DNA of 64,000 nucleotides from Pseudoalteromonas phenolica (GCF_005876835.1 NZ_PPSW01000014.1:62001-126000); one strand, 5' to 3'. Counted from the first letter of the stretch, positions 7,303 to 16,557 are shown. The notes: generated by a model not told the origin, from the letters alone. Translations and numbers: made by a program.

Positions 7303-8136
7303 TTAAATAGAAACTGGCGCTTTGATATGCGGGTGCGCTTGGTAATCAACTAACTCGAAGTCATCAAACTTGAAGCCAAAAATGTCTTTCACTTCTGGGT
7401 TAATTTTCATTGTCGGTTTAGGGAAAGGCGTACGGCTTAATTGCTCATCAACCTGCTCTAAATGATTAAGATATAAGTGTGCATCACCGAAAGTATGGAT
7501 AAAGTCACCAACTTCTAGATCACACACCTGAGCAATCATCATGGTTAACAGCGCATAGCTTGCGATGTTAAATGGCACACCTAAGAAAATATCAGCGCTG
7601 CGTTGATAAAGCTGACACGATAGCTTGCCGTCTAAAACATAAAATTGGAACAATGTATGACATGGCGGCAGCGCTTGTTTACCCATAGCCGCATTTTCAC
7701 TTGGTGAGTACTGAGTATCAGGCAATAACGCAGGGTTCCAAGCACTTACTATCAAACGACGTGAATCTGGGTTTGTTTTAATTTGATCTATTAGCTCTTT
7801 AATCTGGTCAACTACTTCGCCATTTGGGCCAGTCCACGAACGCCATTGAGCACCATACACAGGGCCAAGCTCGCCTTCTTCCGTTGCCCAACCATCCCAA
7901 ATACTTACGCCATTATCTTTTAAATATTGGATATTTGTCTCACCATTCAAGAACCAAAGTAACTCATGAATAATTGAACGTAAGTGACATTTTTTTGTGG
8001 TGACTAACGGAAAGCCTTCTTGAAGATTAAAACGCATCTGATAGCCAAACACACTGATTGTGCCTGTGCCTGTTCTATCTTCTTTTTTAGTGCCATTCTC
8101 TTTGACATGGCGCATTAACTCTAAATATTGTTTCAT
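7303..8136 (-). CDS. thyA: Thymidylate synthase
   Basis: The enzyme methylates dUMP to dTMP with 5,10-methylenetetrahydrofolate, the de novo source of thymidylate. Family motifs are clear: the nucleotide-binding [10 protein letters not shown], the catalytic cysteine in [33 protein letters not shown], and the C-terminal [10 protein letters not shown]. At 277 residues it is a little longer than the 264-residue E. coli enzyme because of an insert after SAWNP ([15 protein letters not shown]). It is the last gene of the rppH-ptsP-TSUP-lgt-thyA run, 15 bp after lgt, the usual order in gammaproteobacteria, and is followed at once by a strong terminator. Confidence 0.97.
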   Translation of the reverse strand: MKQYLELMRHVKENGTKKEDRTGTGTISVFGYQMRFNLQEGFPLVTTKKCHLRSIIHELLWFLNGETNIQYLKDNGVSIWDGWATEEGELGPVYGAQWRSWTGPNGEVVDQIKELIDQIKTNPDSRRLIVSAWNPALLPDTQYSPSENAAMGKQALPPCHTLFQFYVLDGKLSCQLYQRSADIFLGVPFNIASYALLTMMIAQVCDLEVGDFIHTFGDAHLYLNHLEQVDEQLSRTPFPKPTMKINPEVKDIFGFKFDDFELVDYQAHPHIKAPVSI

Positions 8137-8151
8137 AGCGTTTTATAACTC

Positions 8152-8940
8152 TTACTTTTGTGCAACAGGTTGGGTTTTATATGCCCAAATCATAATACCA
8201 AGGCCTGCAATGATCATTGGCATTGATAGAATTTGACCTTGTGAAATCAGGCCGCCATATAAACCAATATGGGCATCAGGTTCGCGGAAATATTCGATAC
8301 AGAATCTGAAGAAGCCATATCCGAATAAGAATAAGCCAGCGACACTGCCCGAAGGACGTGGCTTTTTAGCAAACCAGATGAGCATAATAAATAACACTAG
8401 GCCTTCGAAGAAAGCTTCGTATAATTGCGATGGATGACGCGGTAATGGCCCACCAGTTGGGAATACCATCGCCCAAGGTACGTCTGTCGTACGGCCCCAT
8501 AATTCACCATTGATAAAATTACCAATACGGCCTGCCAATAGTCCAACAGGGACAAGAGGTACAACGAAATCACCAACCGCAAAAGGTGAGCGTTTAGTGC
8601 GCCAAGCGAAAATGAAAATGGCGGTGATCACACCTAAGGCACCACCATGGAACGACATGCCCCCTTCCCAAATTTTGAAAAGGTAAAGTGGATTTTCTAA
8701 TAAATAGGAAAATTGATAGAAAAGCACATAACCAACACGACCACCTAATATCACACCTATCATGCCGTAAAATAATAAGTCATCAACTTCTTCTGTTTTC
8801 CAACCTGAGTTTGGTTTTGCCGCTTGACGCTTACCAAACCACATTGCAAACGCAAAGCCGATTAAATACATGAGTCCGTACCAACGGATACTTAAAGGCC
8901 CAATCGAAAAAATGATGGGATCAATTTGTGGAAACTCCAT
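8152..8940 (-). CDS. lgt: Prolipoprotein diacylglyceryl transferase
   Basis: An inner-membrane enzyme that moves diacylglycerol from phosphatidylglycerol to the lipobox cysteine of prolipoproteins, the first step of lipoprotein maturation. The 262-residue sequence has about seven membrane helices and the Lgt signature [14 protein letters not shown], with the essential HGG (SFHGGALGV) and the RHPSQLYEA motif. It lies between the TSUP gene (9 bp) and thyA (15 bp). The lipoproteins in this window (GH3, GH16 and the fimbrial lipoprotein) would be among its substrates. Confidence 0.97.
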   Translation of the reverse strand: MEFPQIDPIIFSIGPLSIRWYGLMYLIGFAFAMWFGKRQAAKPNSGWKTEEVDDLLFYGMIGVILGGRVGYVLFYQFSYLLENPLYLFKIWEGGMSFHGGALGVITAIFIFAWRTKRSPFAVGDFVVPLVPVGLLAGRIGNFINGELWGRTTDVPWAMVFPTGGPLPRHPSQLYEAFFEGLVLFIMLIWFAKKPRPSGSVAGLFLFGYGFFRFCIEYFREPDAHIGLYGGLISQGQILSMPMIIAGLGIMIWAYKTQPVAQK

Positions 8941-8949
8941 AGCCTTTCC

Positions 8950-9762
8950 TTAATTAACAATCATGTTGGCAGCGATAACCATGAGTAGCGCTGCAAAGAT
9001 TTTTTTTATTGTTGAAACAGGTAAATATTGCGTCGACTTTGCGCCTATTGGCGCCATAAACCAAGAGGTTGAGACTATGCCTATGAGAGCCGGTAAATAA
9101 ACAAACCCAGCAAAGCCTTGTGTCAATTCAAAATGCTTACTTCCTGCACTGATATAGCCAAGCGACCCAAATAAAGCGATTACGATACCACAAGCGGATG
9201 CACAGCCGATGGCTTTTTTCATATCCATTGAGAAAAACGTCAACAAAGGTACAAGTAACGCCCCCCCTCCGATACCAATCATCGCAGAAAGGCCACCTGT
9301 AATACTGGTAAAAAAAGTTAAAATAGGGCCATTTGGTAAGGCTCTCGAAGGCGGTGTCGCTGTTTTCCTGCTGCTGTAGAGCATTTTTAAAGCAATTAGA
9401 ACCACACAAACAGAGAAAATAATCCTAACTACCGCTTCAGGTAGAAGAGAGGCCATAAAGCCACTCACTAAAGCCCCGAATGCCACACCTGACATGATCC
9501 AAGGTGCGACTTGCCACGGTACATTACCATTTTTATGATGAGCTAAAGCCGAAGACGTCGAAGTAAATAGAATAGAAGCCAAAGAGGTAGCGATCGCTGC
9601 AATCACTACTTGTTCTGCTGGAAGAACATCGAAATGCAACAAAATAGCGCTTAATACAGGTACTATGATAAGGCCACCACCTATCCCTAATAACCCGGCT
9701 AAAAAGCCTACACCACTGCCCAAAATGGCACAGTAGAGGACAAGTAGTAACAAGTCATTCAT
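8950..9762 (-). CDS. TSUP (TauE/SafE) family permease, copy 1
   Basis: A 270-residue inner-membrane protein with about eight helices. It has two halves, each with a glycine-rich GxGGG motif (LLGIGGGLIIVP near residue 25 and MIGIGGGALLVP near residue 160), the hallmark of the TSUP family. Members move sulfite, sulfoacetate or other organosulfur and C1 anions; the substrate here is unknown. It lies inside the ptsP-lgt operon. A second copy at 15748-16557 is very similar along its whole length, so the pair arose by duplication or transfer. Confidence 0.88.
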   Translation of the reverse strand: MNDLLLLVLYCAILGSGVGFLAGLLGIGGGLIIVPVLSAILLHFDVLPAEQVVIAAIATSLASILFTSTSSALAHHKNGNVPWQVAPWIMSGVAFGALVSGFMASLLPEAVVRIIFSVCVVLIALKMLYSSRKTATPPSRALPNGPILTFFTSITGGLSAMIGIGGGALLVPLLTFFSMDMKKAIGCASACGIVIALFGSLGYISAGSKHFELTQGFAGFVYLPALIGIVSTSWFMAPIGAKSTQYLPVSTIKKIFAALLMVIAANMIVN

Positions 9763-9846
9763 GAACGCATTCTCTTCTTATAATTTGCGCGCTATTTTAC
9801 CCGATTTGAAATTGATTAAACACCGGAAATAAACCTGAACAAACAG

Positions 9847-12120
9847 TTAGTGTTTAGATTGGTAGAGCAGTTCACTAAACTCATTCTCAATCATAAAACT
9901 CTTAAGTAAACGGTGAACTTGTTTCGTGGTCGATTGCTTTAAGCACTCACTTAAAAGCGCTTCCATGTCAGCGACTTTTAAACGCCTAAGTACCCACTTA
10001 ACCTTACTCATCGTCGAAATGTTCATACTTAAACGTCGATAACCCATTGCTATCAATAAAATAGCGCCTTCAGGTTCACCGCCTAACTCACCACATAAGC
10101 TAAAAGGCAGTTCGAGATTTTGACATTGTGAGGCAACTTGGTTGAGTACTCGTAATACACTTGGGTGGAATGGGTCAAAAAGATCGGCTACTTGCGCATT
10201 ATTTCTATCAACCGCCAGTAAGTATTGGGTTAAATCATTACTACCGACCGAGCAAAAGTCGACTTTGTCAGCCCACTCAGGCAGTAAATAAATACTAGAA
10301 GGTACTTCAAGCATGACACCGATTTCTGGTTTCTCGATTTGAATAAATTGATCAGCCCACTCTTCTTGCAATTCAAAGTAAGCTTGCTCGAGTAATTTAA
10401 GTGCTTCATCTACTTCTTCGGTATGACTCACCATAGGTAACATAATTTTTAAGTTACCTAAACCCGTATTAGCCTTTAACATGGCTTTGAGCTGATCTAA
10501 CAACAGCTCAGGATGATCTAAAGAAATCCTGATGCCGCGCCAACCCAGAAATGGGTTTTCTTCCGTAAAGTTAAAATAGTCGAGTACTTTATCACCACCA
10601 ATGTCGAGGGTTCTCATCACCACATTTTCTGGGTGATAGCGAGTTAATACTGCTCTGTACCATTGCTCTTGTTCTGCTTGCGTCGGAAATTGGCCTTTTT
10701 GCATAAACCAAGCTTCTGTCCGATATAGACCAACCCCATCACAGTATTTGGCAATTTCTTGCTCAGTCGATAAATCCAAACCTGCATTCACTAACAAGCT
10801 AATATGCTCACCATCGAGCGTTACTGCTTCTAAGTGATGCTCTGCTTCAAATTTATCGTGTAGTTTACTCTCTTGAATATGGAGCTGTTTATATTCTTTT
10901 TTAAGCGCAGGCGTGGGCGAAATATAAACTCGCCCAGCATAAGCATCTAGAATGATATCTTTGCTTTCAAACTGTAATAACGGAATATCTTCAATACCCC
11001 AAACAGCTGGAATACCCATGGCTCTGGTAAGTATAGAAGCGTGTGAATTTGCAGAGCCATTGACACTGATCACCCCTTTTAAGCGCTCTTTTGGCACTTC
11101 AGCCAACATGGTCGGGGTCAATGTGTGCGTAATTAAAATAGTATCTTTTGGATAGGATTTAACGGCTTGCTCTGTACTCATGAGGTGTTGCAAAACACGT
11201 AACCCTATTTCTTTTACGTCTATTGCCCGCTCTTTTATATAAGGATCAGACATGGCTTTAAATTGGCTAACCAAGCTTTCAATGACATATTTTAGTGCGC
11301 TTTTTGCACTCCAGCCTCGCTCAAGCTGCGCTTCGACCTGTCGACCTAAGCTCCGAGCATCTAATAATTGCTGATACACTTCAAAAACCGCGACAGCTTC
11401 TTTAGGCATAGAATCACTGAATGTTGAAGCCATAATATGAAAATCTTGCCTTGTCGCAGAAACCGCTTGTGCAAAAAGCTTTTTCTGTTGCTCCACATTA
11501 TCGCTTTTTTGCATATCTATGCTTTCAAAATCAAGCTTTGGGATCACAACAAATCCGCGCCCTAAAGCAATGCCAGGAGAACCCGACACCCCTTTTAACA
11601 CTGACGTTTTTTTAGCCGTTGTTTCAACAGATAAGATTGATTTTGCTTCGGTGTTAGCAAGTTGAGATGCTAACTGAGCTGATAAAGTAATTAAAAAAGA
11701 TTCTTCGTCGTTGCTAAATGAACGCGCTTGCTTTTGCTGTACAACAATAACGCCAATAACTTTTCTTTGATGAACAAGCGGCACTGATAAAAAAGCATTG
11801 TAGCCTTCTTCATGTACTTCAGGAGAGAGTTTGAATCTTGGGTGAGACTGCGCGTGGGCAATATTGATAGGCTCTTCGCGTTGTGCAACTAACCCAACCA
11901 GGCCTTCTGTAAAACCTATTCTGAAATTGCCAATTGCCTGAGGGTTGAGTCCATCACTGGCCATCAGAATGAAGTTATCTTGGCTGTAATCAGCGAAATA
12001 AATAGAGCAGCACTCTGTGGCGAGTGCTTCTTTTACCATGGCGACAAAACGATTAAGTGCATCAGTTAATGTGGGCTGTTGCGCCACCGCTTCAACAATG
12101 GCTCGTAATGTCGCAAGCAC
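9847..12120 (-). CDS. ptsP: PTS-Ntr enzyme I, phosphoenolpyruvate-protein phosphotransferase
   Basis: EI-Ntr takes phosphate from PEP and passes it to NPr, the first step of the nitrogen-related PTS relay that reports nitrogen and carbon status. The order is an N-terminal GAF domain (about residues 1-160), a linker, the phosphohistidine domain with GSANSHASILTRAMGIPAVWG, and the C-terminal PEP-binding barrel with YRTEAWFM, GWRGIRISLD, SVGSNDLTQYLLAVDRN and SLCGELGG. At 757 residues it has the normal family length. It is 15 bp after rppH, as in E. coli. Confidence 0.96.
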   Translation of the reverse strand: MLATLRAIVEAVAQQPTLTDALNRFVAMVKEALATECCSIYFADYSQDNFILMASDGLNPQAIGNFRIGFTEGLVGLVAQREEPINIAHAQSHPRFKLSPEVHEEGYNAFLSVPLVHQRKVIGVIVVQQKQARSFSNDEESFLITLSAQLASQLANTEAKSILSVETTAKKTSVLKGVSGSPGIALGRGFVVIPKLDFESIDMQKSDNVEQQKKLFAQAVSATRQDFHIMASTFSDSMPKEAVAVFEVYQQLLDARSLGRQVEAQLERGWSAKSALKYVIESLVSQFKAMSDPYIKERAIDVKEIGLRVLQHLMSTEQAVKSYPKDTILITHTLTPTMLAEVPKERLKGVISVNGSANSHASILTRAMGIPAVWGIEDIPLLQFESKDIILDAYAGRVYISPTPALKKEYKQLHIQESKLHDKFEAEHHLEAVTLDGEHISLLVNAGLDLSTEQEIAKYCDGVGLYRTEAWFMQKGQFPTQAEQEQWYRAVLTRYHPENVVMRTLDIGGDKVLDYFNFTEENPFLGWRGIRISLDHPELLLDQLKAMLKANTGLGNLKIMLPMVSHTEEVDEALKLLEQAYFELQEEWADQFIQIEKPEIGVMLEVPSSIYLLPEWADKVDFCSVGSNDLTQYLLAVDRNNAQVADLFDPFHPSVLRVLNQVASQCQNLELPFSLCGELGGEPEGAILLIAMGYRRLSMNISTMSKVKWVLRRLKVADMEALLSECLKQSTTKQVHRLLKSFMIENEFSELLYQSKH

Positions 12121-12135
12121 AATCTTCTCCTTAAT

Positions 12136-12663
12136 TTAACGGCGATGTCGCCAATGATTTTGCTCTTTTGGTGTATGCTCTTTTCGATTAAAAGGCATTG
12201 CAAATGGTGCAAACTCTTTCATCACTCGGCGATATACATCACGCTTAAAAGACACCACTTGACGAACCGGGTACCAGTAACTCACCCAACGCCAATCATC
12301 AAACTCAGGGTGATGCGTATGTAATAAGTCTACATCTTCATCTTTACAACGGAGTTTCAATAAAAACCATTTTTGTTTTTGACCGATACAAACTGGGCTT
12401 GAATCTTTACGGATCAAGCGCTTAGGCAGCTTGTACCTTAACCAATGTTTAGAGCTCGCAACAATCTCAACATCTTCTGGTTTTAACCCAACTTCTTCAT
12501 GTAACTCTCGGTACATGGTTTGCTCTGGGGTTTCACCATCGTCTACTCCACCTTGTGGAAATTGCCATGAATGTTGTCCATAGCGTCGTGCCCAAAAAAC
12601 CTGACCTTGATTATTGCAGATCACAATTCCGACATTGGCACGAAATCCTTCGGCATCAATCAC
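12136..12663 (-). CDS. rppH: RNA pyrophosphohydrolase
   Basis: A Nudix hydrolase that removes pyrophosphate from triphosphate 5' ends of mRNA, opening them to RNase E decay. The Nudix box [23 protein letters not shown] (GX5EX7REUXEEXGU) is intact near residues 38-60, and the N-terminal [13 protein letters not shown] and QFPQGG are typical of RppH. At 175 residues it matches the E. coli enzyme. It heads the ptsP operon; the upstream gap with DnaA-box-like sites contains its promoter. Confidence 0.95.
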   Translation of the reverse strand: MIDAEGFRANVGIVICNNQGQVFWARRYGQHSWQFPQGGVDDGETPEQTMYRELHEEVGLKPEDVEIVASSKHWLRYKLPKRLIRKDSSPVCIGQKQKWFLLKLRCKDEDVDLLHTHHPEFDDWRWVSYWYPVRQVVSFKRDVYRRVMKEFAPFAMPFNRKEHTPKEQNHWRHRR

Positions 12664-13140
12664 CTTAGTGCCTCATTTCTTAAGTCGATATTTTTTGATT
12701 GTTCCATAAGTTAATGCCTACAGCAAATATAATTCCAGCTTCCCACCACCTTATCCACAGGTTAACCCTGAAATTGAACAACTTTTAATTTTGATAAATT
12801 AAATCCACAAAAATACTGTATAAAACTCACTTTCTCCACAGATTCTGTGGATAACTGTGTTTATATTACTGTATTTATCCAAAGGCATAAAATAAAGCAG
12901 CGCTTCAAGGAAAAAAGAAACTTAAAAAAACTTATATATTTCAACCAAGTAGAACAAACCACTGTATAAACAAGCGGTTTTTTATTGAGCAGAAATCAAA
13001 AAAAAAACACCTTTTAAACACTGCTCGCTTTTTAAACAAACCTCTAATGAAAGTTAAAAATCAAACCTTTCAGCAAGTTGCAAGCGTTATTTGGTGAGTT
13101 TAAAGAAGAGGTTTGGAGGTATATTAGACTAGAAATTTAA
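12664..13140. other. AT-rich gap between mesD and rppH
   Basis: About 480 bases without a credible reading frame. The part next to rppH holds a cluster of DnaA-box-like 9-mers and the CCACAGA/TCTGTGG palindrome at 12836-12850. The rest (12884-13080) is A/T-rich, with homopolymer runs of A and T. The rppH promoter must lie here; no element was assigned with confidence. Confidence 0.5.
12751..12883. promoter_or_regulatory. Cluster of DnaA-box-like sites
   Basis: Two perfect DnaA 9-mers occur within 104 bp: TTATCCACA at 12751-12759 and its complement TGTGGATAA at 12846-12854. Two sites with one mismatch accompany them, TTCTCCACA at 12832-12840 and TTATCCAAA at 12875-12883, plus a two-mismatch site AAATCCACA at 12801-12809. 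Very A/T-rich DNA flanks the cluster. It could be a DnaA-controlled promoter or a DnaA-binding locus; the neighbours do not suggest the replication origin. Confidence 0.5.
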
Positions 13141-13171
13141 AAAACCTTTCTCACAAAATGAGAAAGGTTTT
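13141..13171 (-). terminator. Rho-independent terminator of mesX-mesD
   Basis: A 13-bp stem, AAAACCTTTCTCA with TGAGAAAGGTTTT, encloses a 5-base loop and is followed on the minus strand by a run of T. It lies 16 bp past the mesD stop. Confidence 0.88.
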
Positions 13172-13187
13172 TATATTGAATATTAAT

Positions 13188-14216
13188 TTATGCTTGTAAT
13201 TCTTTGCGAACAATTTCAGCACCTTTGGCAAGTGCTGCTAATTTACCTCTGGCGACTTCTCTAGCGAGCGGCGCTAAGCCACAATTTGTACTGGGGTAAA
13301 GTTTGTCGGCATCGACATAACGTAGCGCTTCACGTAATGTGTTGGCTACTTCTTCTGGTGTCTCAATGGTATTGGTTGCCACATCAATAGCCCCAACCAT
13401 GACTTTTTTTCCGCGGATCAAAGAAAGCAGTTCTATTGGCACTCGAGAGTTATGGCATTCAAGAGAGATAATATCTAGGTTTGATTGCTGAAGCTTAGGG
13501 AATACCTCTTCATATTGACGCCACTCTGAACCCAGAGTTTTCTTCCAATCAGTGTTGGCTTTAATGCCATAGCCATAACAAATATGAACTGCCGTTTCAC
13601 AGTTTAAGCCTTCAATGGCACGTTCTAGACATTTAATGCCCCATTCATTTACTTCTTCAAAGAAAACATTAAACGCAGGCTCATCAAACTGGATAATATC
13701 GACACCAGCCGCTTCTAGTTCTTTGGCCTCTTGGTTAAGGATCACAGCAAATTCCCAAGCCAATTTTTCGCGACTTTTATAATGGTCATCATATAAAGTA
13801 TCAACCATTGTCATAGGTCCCGGCAATGCCCATTTAATCGGCTTATCTGTTTGCGCACGTAAGAACTTTGCGTCTTCTACAAATACAGGCTTTTGACGTG
13901 AAACAGGCCCATAAACCGTCGGCACACTGGCATCATAACGGTCACGGATTTTAACTGTGCGGCGGTTTTCAAAATCAACACCATCAAGATGCTCAATAAA
14001 GGTCGTTACAAAGTGTTGCCTTGTTTGCTCACCATCGCTGACAATGTCTAAGCCAGTTTGATACTGTTCTTGTAATGACACACGTAATGCATCGTGTTTG
14101 CCATCAATTAATTCTTGTCCTGATAACTTCCATGGTGACCAAAGCACTTCTGGTTGTGCTAACCATGATGGTTTTGGCAAGCTGCCAGCTGTTGATGTCG
14201 GTAATAATGTTTTCAT
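13188..14216 (-). CDS. mesD: Core methionine synthase, MesD-type (folate-independent, MetE-like)
   Basis: A 342-residue protein matching only the C-terminal catalytic barrel of MetE; the N-terminal folate-binding half is absent. The zinc/thiol site is intact: HIC near residue 208, the Glu of SLECHNS near 252 and the Cys of STNCGLAPL near 311. It follows a DUF1852 gene by 81 bp on the same strand. That pairing identifies the MesD family, described in aerobic bacteria as making methionine from homocysteine without methyl-folate or cobalamin and needing DUF1852 (MesX) and oxygen. The methyl donor is, to my knowledge, not settled. The family call rests on length, the zinc site and the partner gene. 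Confidence 0.85.
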   Translation of the reverse strand: MKTLLPTSTAGSLPKPSWLAQPEVLWSPWKLSGQELIDGKHDALRVSLQEQYQTGLDIVSDGEQTRQHFVTTFIEHLDGVDFENRRTVKIRDRYDASVPTVYGPVSRQKPVFVEDAKFLRAQTDKPIKWALPGPMTMVDTLYDDHYKSREKLAWEFAVILNQEAKELEAAGVDIIQFDEPAFNVFFEEVNEWGIKCLERAIEGLNCETAVHICYGYGIKANTDWKKTLGSEWRQYEEVFPKLQQSNLDIISLECHNSRVPIELLSLIRGKKVMVGAIDVATNTIETPEEVANTLREALRYVDADKLYPSTNCGLAPLAREVARGKLAALAKGAEIVRKELQA

Positions 14217-14249
14217 TTTACTAATTCTTTTCTAGGGTGATTAAGCACT

Positions 14250-14273
14250 CGACCTTACCTATGTGTAAGGTCG
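14250..14273 (-). other. Intercistronic hairpin between mesX and mesD
   Basis: A perfect 9-bp stem, CGACCTTAC with GTAAGGTCG, has a 6-base loop in the gap between the two genes. On the minus strand it is preceded by A-rich sequence and not followed by a U-run, so it looks like an mRNA-processing or stability element and not a full terminator. Confidence 0.5.
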
Positions 14274-14297
14274 TTATTTTTTTAAGCAAATAAGTAA

Positions 14298-15272
14298 TTA
14301 AGCGAAGTTTGCCGACCACTGAGCCAGAATATTTTGGTAAGGCTTTATAAAATACTCTTCAGCAAACTTACCTTGCTCTTTGGCTAAACGACTGCGCTCT
14401 TCACGGTCATAGATGATTTGTGTTAGCGAGTGATCAAGGTTTTTCAGGTTTGGTTTATAAACCTTGCCTGCAACCGCGTTGGCGTTATAAATCTCTGGGC
14501 GATAAATCTTCTGAAACGTTTCCATGGTGCTAATGGTGCTTATAAGCTCTAAGTTGCTGTAGTCGTTCAATAAATCACCAAAGAAGTAGAATGCAAAAGG
14601 CGCAACGCTGTTTGGTGGCATAAAGTAGCGCACTTGTAATCCCATCTTTTGGAAGTACTGCTCAGTCAATGACGATTCATTCGGTAAATATTCAAAACCT
14701 AGCACTGGGTGCTGGTTTTCTGTACGACGATAAGTCTTGTTATCTGAAACTGATAAACAGATCACTGGTGGCTTTTTAAAGTTGTTTTTATAAGTCTGTG
14801 AATTTACAAAATACTGGAATAACTTACCGTGCAGATCGCCAAAGTCTTCAGGGATGCTAAATTTTGACTTGTCTTTATTGTGGTCTAAAAGCAGAACGCT
14901 AAAATCGTAGTCACGAACATAAGACGAGAAGTTGTTGCCCACTATGCCCTCAATTCGCTCATTCGTTTGCTTATCTAAAATGTAAGTTTTCAGTACCTCA
15001 ATCGACGGGAATGCTTCGTCACTCCCCGTAATATCCATATCTACTGACACAATTTCTAACTCAACAGCATAACGGTCGGCATTGGGATTATCCCAATGGG
15101 CTAGTGCGTTAAAGCGGCTGTCGATCATAGTTAAGGCATTACGTAAGTTTGACTGACGACTTTCGCCACGGGCTAAATTTGCAAAGTTAGTGGTGATACG
15201 TGTGCTGGTTGACGGCTCATAATGTTCATCAAGGCGCTGCGTTTTAATGCTGAAGTTAAAATCGTGACTCAT
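14298..15272 (-). CDS. mesX: DUF1852 protein, MesX partner of the core methionine synthase
   Basis: A 324-residue soluble protein of the DUF1852 family, recognised from its overall sequence (start FNFSIKTQRLDEHYEPSTSTRITTNFANLARG; later PVLGFEYLPNE and MGLQVRYFMPPNSVAPFAFYFFGDLL). The family is found beside core methionine synthases, and genetic work showed that MesD activity needs it together with oxygen; its chemistry is not established. AAGGG lies about 11 bases before the ATG. Divergent to it is the second TSUP permease, with MetJ-like repeats in the shared gap. The gene name follows the published MesD/MesX family. Confidence 0.85.
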   Translation of the reverse strand: MSHDFNFSIKTQRLDEHYEPSTSTRITTNFANLARGESRQSNLRNALTMIDSRFNALAHWDNPNADRYAVELEIVSVDMDITGSDEAFPSIEVLKTYILDKQTNERIEGIVGNNFSSYVRDYDFSVLLLDHNKDKSKFSIPEDFGDLHGKLFQYFVNSQTYKNNFKKPPVICLSVSDNKTYRRTENQHPVLGFEYLPNESSLTEQYFQKMGLQVRYFMPPNSVAPFAFYFFGDLLNDYSNLELISTISTMETFQKIYRPEIYNANAVAGKVYKPNLKNLDHSLTQIIYDREERSRLAKEQGKFAEEYFIKPYQNILAQWSANFA

Positions 15273-15556
15273 GTGCTTTGTACCCTTTTTAATGAGATAA
15301 ATAGTAAATTGCTGCTCCCTTCACTTACCTAGCCTTTACTGAATATCTAAGTAAATCATGCTTATCTTGTACAGACTTACTAAGGAATACTTAAATTCGT
15401 TTGGTCTTGCGTTCGGAGCCCTATTAGTTATACGTATTCTGCAACTTGAAGAAAAACGGTTTAATTTCACCTAAAACTTGAGTTTGATTCACGTTGCAGA
15501 GGTCATACTTACCCGTATTGAACAATGAAAAGTCAGATTAATGATAAAATCACAAT

Positions 15557-15572
15557 AGAAATCCAGACGTCC
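15557..15572. promoter_or_regulatory. MetJ-box-like tandem repeat (weak and strong half)
   Basis: Two adjacent 8-mers, AGAAATCC and AGACGTCC, match the MetJ consensus AGACGTCT at 5 and 7 of 8 positions. The site is 285 bp upstream of mesX and 176 bp upstream of the TSUP gene, so it may act on either or on an unseen start. Confidence 0.35.
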
Positions 15573-15681
15573 AAATAAGGTTCATTCCTATATCTATTTC
15601 TTTCATACAAAACATGAGGATTTTTCAGTAGTTAGCTCCGACTTAAAAATAACAAGCCGTTGAGATGTTGATATACTCACG

Positions 15682-15697
15682 AGCAGTCTGGATGTCT
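15682..15697. promoter_or_regulatory. MetJ-box-like tandem repeat before the second TSUP gene
   Basis: Two adjacent 8-mers, AGCAGTCT and GGATGTCT, each match the MetJ consensus AGACGTCT at 6 of 8 positions. They end 50 bp before the TSUP start, a suitable place for a repressor. They support methionine control of the permease but are too degenerate to be certain. Confidence 0.38.
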
Positions 15698-15747
15698 ATT
15701 TATCAATCACATCTAAGCAATGGTTAACTTTAATAAGAGAAAATGGA

Positions 15748-16557
15748 ATGAGTGAAATAATACTATTGGTGTTGTACTGCGCATTACTTGGCAGTGTTGT
15801 GGGCTTTTTAGCGGGGTTATTAGGTATTGGTGGCGGTTTAGTTATCGTGCCAATATTGAGTATTATCTTACTGCATTTTGAAGTGCTACCTACTGAGCAA
15901 GTGGTTGTTGCAGCCATTGCGACCTCATTGGCTTCTATTCTATTCACCTCGACTTCTTCAGCTATTGCGCATCATAAAAATGGTAACGTGCCATGGGAAT
16001 TAGCCCCTTGGATCATGACAGGTGTCGCCCTTGGCGCCCTAATAAGCGGCTTTATGGCTGCATTTTTACCTGAACACATTGTCAGAATTGTGTTTGCAGT
16101 AAGTGTTGTTTTAATTGCACTAAAGATGTTTTTAAGCAGCAAAAACGACGCGCCTAGCGAGCGTGCCTTACCGAATAAAGGGGTTTTAACTATATTAACC
16201 ACCATAACTGGTGGCCTATCAGCCATGATCGGCATTGGTGGTGGCGCACTATTAGTCCCGTTGTTAACCTTTTTCTCAGTTGATATGAAAAAGGCCATTG
16301 GCTGTGCCTCTGCTTGCGGCATCGTTATCGCCCTATTTGGCTCAATTGGTTATATCAGCTCAGGTAGCAGTCATTTTGCACTAACTGATGGCTTTGCGGG
16401 TTTTGTGTATTTGCCTGCACTACTTGGAATTGTTTGCACGTCTTGGTTTACTGCGCCCCTTGGTGCCAAAGCCACACATCACCTACCCGTAGCCACTATC
16501 AAAAAATGCTTCTCTTTTTTACTTGTTGCTATGGCAGCAAACATGATGCTGAGTTAA
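15748..16557 (+). CDS. TSUP (TauE/SafE) family permease, copy 2
   Basis: A 269-residue membrane protein with the two TSUP halves (GLLGIGGGLVIVP and MIGIGGGALLVP). Long stretches are identical to copy 1 at 8950-9762, for example ATSLASILFTSTSS and KKAIGCASACGIVIALFGS. Unlike copy 1 it is not in the ptsP operon; it is divergent from mesX-mesD, with MetJ-like sites upstream. A plausible role is transport of a sulfur or methyl compound used in methionine synthesis, which is inference from context. AAGAGAAAA before the ATG is a modest ribosome site. Confidence 0.88.
   Translation: MSEIILLVLYCALLGSVVGFLAGLLGIGGGLVIVPILSIILLHFEVLPTEQVVVAAIATSLASILFTSTSSAIAHHKNGNVPWELAPWIMTGVALGALISGFMAAFLPEHIVRIVFAVSVVLIALKMFLSSKNDAPSERALPNKGVLTILTTITGGLSAMIGIGGGALLVPLLTFFSVDMKKAIGCASACGIVIALFGSIGYISSGSSHFALTDGFAGFVYLPALLGIVCTSWFTAPLGAKATHHLPVATIKKCFSFLLVAMAANMMLS

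Larger units (their letters stand above)
15273..15747. other. Divergent regulatory gap between mesX and the second TSUP gene
   Basis: 475 bases without a gene. It holds two met-box-like tandem repeats (listed separately) and a long-range inverted repeat CTGCAAC (15439-15445) with GTTGCAG (15493-15499). Promoters for both divergent genes should lie here. I saw no conserved core of a SAM riboswitch. Confidence 0.5.

Noticed and set aside
12664..13187. Replication origin
   Set aside because: The DnaA-box cluster is suggestive, but no dnaA, gidA, rpmH or parAB genes are nearby and the region is not in the usual origin context.
14250..14280. Hairpin followed by a T-run as a plus-strand terminator
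   Set aside because: No plus-strand gene ends there; both flanking genes are on the minus strand, so it was kept only as an intercistronic hairpin.
15273..15747. SAM riboswitch before mesX
   Set aside because: No conserved riboswitch core or following terminator was seen; the met-box-like repeats explain regulation better.
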